NCBI GenBank assembly: GCA_021324165.1
Contig: JAJPJR010000032.1
Coordinates: 1-36,454 of the forward strand
Length of the DNA stretch: 36,454 bases
Origin: Armatimonadota bacterium
Lineage (GTDB): Bacteria > Armatimonadota > Fimbriimonadia > Fimbriimonadales > ATM1
Direction of reading: 5' to 3'
Shown piece after piece: positions 32,811 to 36,454 of the stretch. Below the pieces are notes generated by a model. That model was not told the origin of the DNA. It did not search any database and worked only from the letters and a program-made list of their open reading frames with translations. The stretch's first letter is position 1; each line of letters starts with the position of its first letter. The position numbers were made by a program, and so were the translations under genes.

Positions 32811-32827
32811 AAACCGCTACGCGGTTT
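32811..32827. terminator. Hairpin at the convergent ends of the 96-aa gene and hslV
   Basis: AAACCGC (32811-32817), loop TAC, GCGGTTT (32821-32827). On the minus strand it is followed by T-rich TTATTAG; the hslV stop codon lies within it. Confidence 0.45.
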
Positions 32828-33347
32828 CGATCACAATCTTGTCGTTGGTGTACACGCAGATTTCACTTGCAATCTGCAGACTGTGTTGGGCAATCTGTTC
32901 TGCGCTGAAATTCGTGTGCCGAAGGAGCGCGCGTGCGGCTGCCATAGCGAATGCTCCGCCCGAACCGATTCCTGCAACGCCGTCGTCCGGTTCAAGAACG
33001 TTTCCGTCTCCCGAAACAACCAGAAGTTTTCCGTGTTCAGCCACCACCATCATCGCATTCAGATTGCGAAGGACTTTATCGGTTCGCCACTCTTTGGCGA
33101 ATTCCACCGCGGCGCGCAGCAGGCTGCCCTTATACTGATCCAGTTTGGTTTCGAAACGCTCTTGAAGAGCCTGCGCATCGGCGACACTTCCCGCAAATCC
33201 AGCAATCACGTTCGAGCTGCCAAGCCTTCGCACTTTGCGCGCGGCGGATTTGATGATCGTTGATTCGGATAGCGTAACTTGTCCATCGGCGGCTACCGCC
33301 ACGTTCCCATCGCGCAGCACCCCGACGACCGTCGTAGATCGAGTCAT
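32817..33347 (-). CDS. hslV: HslV (ClpQ) proteasome-like peptidase subunit
   Basis: From ATG 33347 it is 176 aa. MTRSTTVVGVLRDGNVAVAADGQVTL places the catalytic threonine pair at Thr5/Thr6, so the active form would arise by removal of four residues. KSAARKVRRL, VIAGFAGSVADAQALQERFE, AVEFAKEWRTDKVLRNL, AIGSGG-type GIGSGGAFAMAAARALL and ICVYTNDKIVIE are all characteristic of HslV, the threonine protease of the HslUV complex. The ATPase partner hslU is not adjacent, which is unusual. A minus-strand TAGAAT ends 8 nt before the ATG, without SD. Confidence 0.94.
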   Translation of the reverse strand: MTRSTTVVGVLRDGNVAVAADGQVTLSESTIIKSAARKVRRLGSSNVIAGFAGSVADAQALQERFETKLDQYKGSLLRAAVEFAKEWRTDKVLRNLNAMMVVAEHGKLLVVSGDGNVLEPDDGVAGIGSGGAFAMAAARALLRHTNFSAEQIAQHSLQIASEICVYTNDKIVIETA

Positions 33348-33355
33348 TGGCGGCG

Positions 33356-33361
33356 ATTCTA
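33356..33361 (-). promoter_or_regulatory. Putative -10 box (TAGAAT), leaderless start of hslV
   Basis: Minus-strand TAGAAT, 8 nt before ATG 33347, in a 37-bp gap shared with the divergent kinase promoter. Confidence 0.5.
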
Positions 33362-33370
33362 CCAAGAGCG

Positions 33371-33376
33371 GATAAT
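33371..33376 (+). promoter_or_regulatory. Putative promoter of the histidine kinase (GATAAT, TTGGCG at 33347)
   Basis: GATAAT ends 8 nt before GTG 33385; TTGGCG at 33347-33352 gives an 18-bp spacer and overlaps the hslV start codon. Leaderless start is likely. Confidence 0.5.
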
Positions 33377-33384
33377 CTAATAGG

Positions 33385-34644
33385 GTGCGCCGCGCCCCAT
33401 ACCTGCTTTTGATCTGCGTTTTTGCGCTGATCTCGGCTGTTTGCTTCGCGTTCGCATTGACCGGCCACAGTTCGGGCCTAAAGGTTGGGGCGGCGGCATT
33501 CGCACTGTTTTGCCTTCTGCTGCTGGGGCTCATTCTGAAGCGTGAATCGCGAATCCGTGAGCTTGCTGCCGCTCTCCACGAGGCGGAGGAAGCCGCGCGC
33601 TCGAATCTCGAGCGGGTTGATGCGGAGCGATCAAAGGCGTTGAGCGTTTGCGACTCGCTGCCGTGCATTCTGTTGATGTGCCGAAAATCCGGCACGGTCG
33701 CTTTTGCAAACCAGATCGCACAGACCGTGTTCGGATCCGACTTGCAAAACAAAACCGTTCTTGAAATAAGCCTGAGCGTTGATCTTCAGAAACTAATCGA
33801 GTCGGCTGCGGAAATCGGCGAAGCGTGTACGCAAAATATCACTCTGAATTATCCCCAGACCCGCGACTACTTGGCAGCTTGTTGGCCCGCGAAATATGGC
33901 GCTGAAATGCTCGTTCTGTCGCTGCACGACCGAACGGAACTTACACAAACGCGACGATTGCGCGCAGACTTCGTTGCCAACGCAAGCCACGAACTGCGAA
34001 CGCCGATGGCCACCATTCGTTCTATGGCCGAAACCGTGCTCGACGAAGCACACCTCAGCGATGAAAAACACAGAAGGTATTTGAAAAAGATACTTTCCGA
34101 AGTGGATCGTTTGACCTTGATTTCGGAAGACCTGATGACGCTTTCCGAAGCGGAATCTCAGCCGCCCCAAAAGCACAGGTGCGATCTTTCGGAACTTGCA
34201 AGATACGTCTGTTCGCAAATGGAACCGCGTGCCGAAAACGCGGGCCTTCAATGGTCGTGCGATATTCAACCCGGCGTGTTCGTGCAGGGCGACGATTCGC
34301 AGCTGGTTATCGCCATGCTGAACGTTGTGTCGAACGCGATCCGCTATACCGATGAAGGCTCCATCTTAGTTTCCTTGTCAACAGAAAACCGATGCGCGGT
34401 GTTCAAAGTCTCAGATACCGGCATCGGAATCGCGAGCGAACATCTTCCCCGCATTTTCGAACGGTTTTATCGGGTTGATAGGGCGCGCTCGCGCGAAACA
34501 GGCGGAACCGGTCTTGGACTCAGCATTCTAAAGCACATCGTCGAAGCGCACGGCGGGCGGGTGGACGTGAAAAGCGATCTTAATGTGGGATCAACCTTTT
34601 CGATTTTTCTGCCGCTGGATGAGATCACCGAACCTGTCGAGTGA
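33385..34644 (+). CDS. PhoR-like membrane sensor histidine kinase (orphan)
   Basis: A 419-aa kinase starting at GTG. Two membrane spans (residues 7-27 and 34-51), a coiled-coil-like linker, a PAS-like domain (about 85-185: ILLMCRKSGTVAFANQIAQTVFG) and then HisKA with phospho-His202 (NASHELRTPMATI). The HATPase_c domain has MLNVVSNAIRYT (N box), VSDTGIGI (G1), IFERFYRVDRARSRETGGTGLGLSI (F and G2) and GSTFSIFLP. The order is that of PhoR/ResE-type class I kinases that sense envelope or phosphate signals. No response regulator is adjacent. The end overlaps the convergent lipoprotein gene by 20 bp. Confidence 0.92.
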   Translation: MRRAPYLLLICVFALISAVCFAFALTGHSSGLKVGAAAFALFCLLLLGLILKRESRIRELAAALHEAEEAARSNLERVDAERSKALSVCDSLPCILLMCRKSGTVAFANQIAQTVFGSDLQNKTVLEISLSVDLQKLIESAAEIGEACTQNITLNYPQTRDYLAACWPAKYGAEMLVLSLHDRTELTQTRRLRADFVANASHELRTPMATIRSMAETVLDEAHLSDEKHRRYLKKILSEVDRLTLISEDLMTLSEAESQPPQKHRCDLSELARYVCSQMEPRAENAGLQWSCDIQPGVFVQGDDSQLVIAMLNVVSNAIRYTDEGSILVSLSTENRCAVFKVSDTGIGIASEHLPRIFERFYRVDRARSRETGGTGLGLSILKHIVEAHGGRVDVKSDLNVGSTFSIFLPLDEITEPVE

Positions 34645-35050
34645 ACCGAACTCCAATGGGAGACGATCTGCCTGCGGGGAAAACAATTTCGCCGTTTTGA
34701 AAATCGCCCACCATGTCAGCAGCGCGGACGATCGTTCCGCTCGCATCGGGGCGGTTCACGGGCAGCCCTCCAACGGTTTCGGCGCGCAGCCGAACGTTCG
34801 CGCCGTCGCGGCTCCACACGCCTTCGATTCTTGTCATCAAATCGAGACGGTATTTTCCGTTGTCAAAGATCTGAAGTTCGCTCTCATTTGCGGCGTTGAT
34901 CTGGAACCGAAGCGATGGATCGTTGCGATCCAAACCTTCTGGAACAATCGGTTCACCTTTCCAATGACCGACCACCGAACGGCTCGACGGAGCGATTCGG
35001 CAGGCGGCGATTGCAAACACCGCTAACAAAACGGCGGCTGTTTTTTCCAT
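34625..35050 (-). CDS. Small lipoprotein of unknown function
   Basis: A 141-aa protein whose signal peptide ends in the lipobox-like AIAAC (Cys17). The mature part contains GHWKGEPIVPEGLDRNDPSLRFQINAANESELQIFDNGKYRLDLMTRIEGVWSRDGANVRLRAETVGG: a lipocalin- or META-like small beta barrel that starts with a G-x-W motif (GHW, about residues 28-30). The G-x-W after a lipobox is common in such one-domain proteins, but family assignment is tentative. Its start overlaps the end of xylB by 28 bp and its end overlaps the kinase by 20 bp on the opposite strand. Confidence 0.75.
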   Translation of the reverse strand: MEKTAAVLLAVFAIAACRIAPSSRSVVGHWKGEPIVPEGLDRNDPSLRFQINAANESELQIFDNGKYRLDLMTRIEGVWSRDGANVRLRAETVGGLPVNRPDASGTIVRAADMVGDFQNGEIVFPAGRSSPIGVRFTRQVR

Positions 35051-36420
35051 CGTTCAAATTCCTGCCGCAGCCATGCGTGTTTTCGAGCATTCGGCTCGAA
35101 CACCTGAGATATCCGCACTGCGTGTTCGCACGCATCGTGCACACTGCTCCAAACTCCCGCCGACACTCCGGCCAACAGCGCCGCGCCGAAAGCAGGCCCT
35201 TCGTCCACGCTCATCCGCTGCGTGGGCACGCCAAACAGGTCGGCAAGGGTTTGCATCCAAAAGTCACTTCTGCTGCCGCCTCCGTTTACGCGAATCGCAC
35301 TGCACGGTGCGGTGCGAAGCGTCATCAGCGCGTCATAACCTTCCAACAAACCGAATGAAACACCCAGAAGAGTGCAGAACGCAATTTCGGGTTTGCCGGT
35401 GGACAATCCAAGACCGGAAAACGACGCCCGAAGGTTGGGATCGTTGTGCGGAGAGCGTTCACCCGCAAGATACGGCTTGAACAGTTCGGTGGACAACCTT
35501 GCCCGGCTTGCGAACGCATCGAATTCAGCAAAGTTTTGGAATCCAAACCGATCCACAACCCATTGCAGCGCGCCGCCGCAGCTGAGCATCACGCTCATCG
35601 CGTGCCATTTGCGATTGGCATGACAAAACGTGTGCACGCGGCCGCCCGGGTCATAACTCGGCGAATCTTGCGCCGAGAACACAACGCCGCTCGTTCCTAA
35701 ACTCATCGAAACCACGCTGCTCGAAACCGCGCCGATTCCCACCGCCGCCCCGGCCTGATCGCCCGCTCCGGCTGCTGCCACGGCTTTGCCGGCACGTCCG
35801 GCGGCTTCGCCGCTTTCGAAAGCCGGCGGAAACAGGCTGGGATCGAGTTCGAACCGTTCGATCAGTGCGTTCGACCATCGCCGGTTCGGCACGTCGAAAA
35901 GCCCGACGCCGCTCGCATCGGTTACGTCGGTTGCGAATTCGCCAGTCAATCGAAACCTGATGTAATCTTTTGGAAGAAGAACTTTGCGGACTTCCTTATA
36001 GTGTTCTGGCTCCCACTTTTTCAACCAAAGAACTTTGGGAGCCTGAAAACCTGTCATCGGCGGGTTGCAGGTGGTTTTCAGCAGCTCGTCTTTTGCCAGA
36101 GCGTTCATCTGTTCGACTTCGGATTCGGTGCGCTGGTCGTTCCACAACAGTGCCGGCCTGATGACCTCCCCTTTAACGTTCAAAAACACCGACCCGTGCA
36201 TCTGTCCTGAAAGGCCGATCGCATCGAACTGCATATTGATTTTGGCGATCCCTTTTTGCACGGCGTTCCACCAGTCTTCGGGGTTTTGTTCCGTCCATCC
36301 AGGTTTTGGCGTAAGGAGGGGATACTCACAGCTGGCGGTTTGCAAAAGTTCGCCGTTATGATTGACCGCCGCCAGTTTGCAAGCCGAGGTGCCGACGTCA
36401 ATTCCCAGCAGAGCGGCCAT
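35023..36420 (-). CDS. xylB: Xylulokinase (FGGY kinase)
   Basis: A 465-aa FGGY kinase phosphorylating D-xylulose. GIDVGTSACKLAAVNHNGELL at the N-terminus, LSGQMHGSVFLNVKGEVIRPALLWNDQRT (catalytic Asp in NDQR), LPKDYIRFRLTGEFATDVTDASG, VSMSLGTSGVVF and LFKPYLAGERSPHNDP with INGGGSRSDFWMQTLADLFG (read as RVNGGGSRSDF) are typical of XylB. The length is slightly short (about 480 is common). Xylose isomerase and transport genes are not in the window. The downstream lipoprotein overlaps its 3' end. No clear SD precedes the ATG. Confidence 0.94.
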   Translation of the reverse strand: MAALLGIDVGTSACKLAAVNHNGELLQTASCEYPLLTPKPGWTEQNPEDWWNAVQKGIAKINMQFDAIGLSGQMHGSVFLNVKGEVIRPALLWNDQRTESEVEQMNALAKDELLKTTCNPPMTGFQAPKVLWLKKWEPEHYKEVRKVLLPKDYIRFRLTGEFATDVTDASGVGLFDVPNRRWSNALIERFELDPSLFPPAFESGEAAGRAGKAVAAAGAGDQAGAAVGIGAVSSSVVSMSLGTSGVVFSAQDSPSYDPGGRVHTFCHANRKWHAMSVMLSCGGALQWVVDRFGFQNFAEFDAFASRARLSTELFKPYLAGERSPHNDPNLRASFSGLGLSTGKPEIAFCTLLGVSFGLLEGYDALMTLRTAPCSAIRVNGGGSRSDFWMQTLADLFGVPTQRMSVDEGPAFGAALLAGVSAGVWSSVHDACEHAVRISQVFEPNARKHAWLRQEFERWKKQPPFC

Positions 36421-36454
36421 AAACTATCTGCTTCGATCCAGGCTGCGGTATTGC
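36421..36454. other. Window edge, upstream of xylB
   Basis: 34 bp 5' of the xylB start; too short to judge a promoter. Nothing recognised. Confidence 0.3.

Noticed and set aside
33348-33752. Longer start for hslV
   Set aside because: It would overlap the kinase gene and bury the catalytic threonines far from the N-terminus.

Overview
The window reads as an ordinary, moderately GC-rich bacterial chromosome, with housekeeping genes on both strands, short intergenic gaps and many 4-bp gene overlaps. I see no plasmid, phage, CRISPR or transposase signature and no tRNA or rRNA. Pseudopilins with a CPxGG-type end, a DUF1501/DUF1800 pair, many secreted beta-propeller or PPC proteins and a mixture of SD-led and apparently leaderless genes suggest an Armatimonadota (Fimbriimonadia-like) or similar lineage. 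That placement is inference; no marker gene here settles it.

Region 1 (1-5.4 kb): the start of a Tat-exported DUF1501 protein downstream of a DUF1800 protein; an unrecognised overlapping trio (Cys-rich exported protein, small polytopic membrane protein, type II pseudopilin) behind a TATAAT box; rhamnulokinase; a GNAT acetyltransferase. Region 2 (5.4-9.5 kb): a candidate 61-aa zinc ribbon, a repeat-containing lipoprotein with a strong terminator, RNase P RNA, a hairpin-rich element flanked by 13-bp direct repeats, an HD-GYP response regulator and a secreted kelch/galactose-oxidase-like protein. Region 3 (9.6-12.3 kb): a minus-strand operon of ABC-2 permease, ABC ATPase and AcuC-type deacetylase joined by 4-bp overlaps; the ATPase has Ile in place of the Walker A Lys.

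Region 4 (12.3-19.7 kb): secreted M14 carboxypeptidase, DUF4397-like lipoprotein, DtxR-family regulator, phosphodiester glycosidase and alanine racemase on plus; on minus a DUF2993 protein followed by a GT-C-like membrane protein. Region 5 (19.7-25.3 kb): YgfZ, GNAT, CIRCE-controlled groES-groEL, a secreted PPC-like protein and a second pseudopilin. Region 6 (25.3-30.1 kb): galactokinase, LuxR-type regulator, three small or unknown proteins, a Fur-family regulator and pyrH-frr. Region 7 (30.1-36.4 kb): TIGR03118-like secreted protein, Mrp/ApbC, an unknown 96-aa protein, HslV without adjacent HslU, an orphan PhoR-like histidine kinase, a lipoprotein and xylulokinase.

The sugar kinases (rhaB, galK, xylB) imply use of plant-type sugars, although each lies apart from the rest of its pathway. 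The most notable signals are: (i) about ten genes with a -10-like hexamer 6-10 nt before the start codon and no Shine-Dalgarno, beside about eleven with clear SDs, implying widespread leaderless translation; (ii) the Walker A Lys-to-Ile change; (iii) the direct-repeat-bounded hairpin element and its partial relative at 30.1 kb; (iv) the Cys-rich/membrane/pseudopilin trio; (v) a repeated CAGAWTCTATCT motif around the Fur-family gene.
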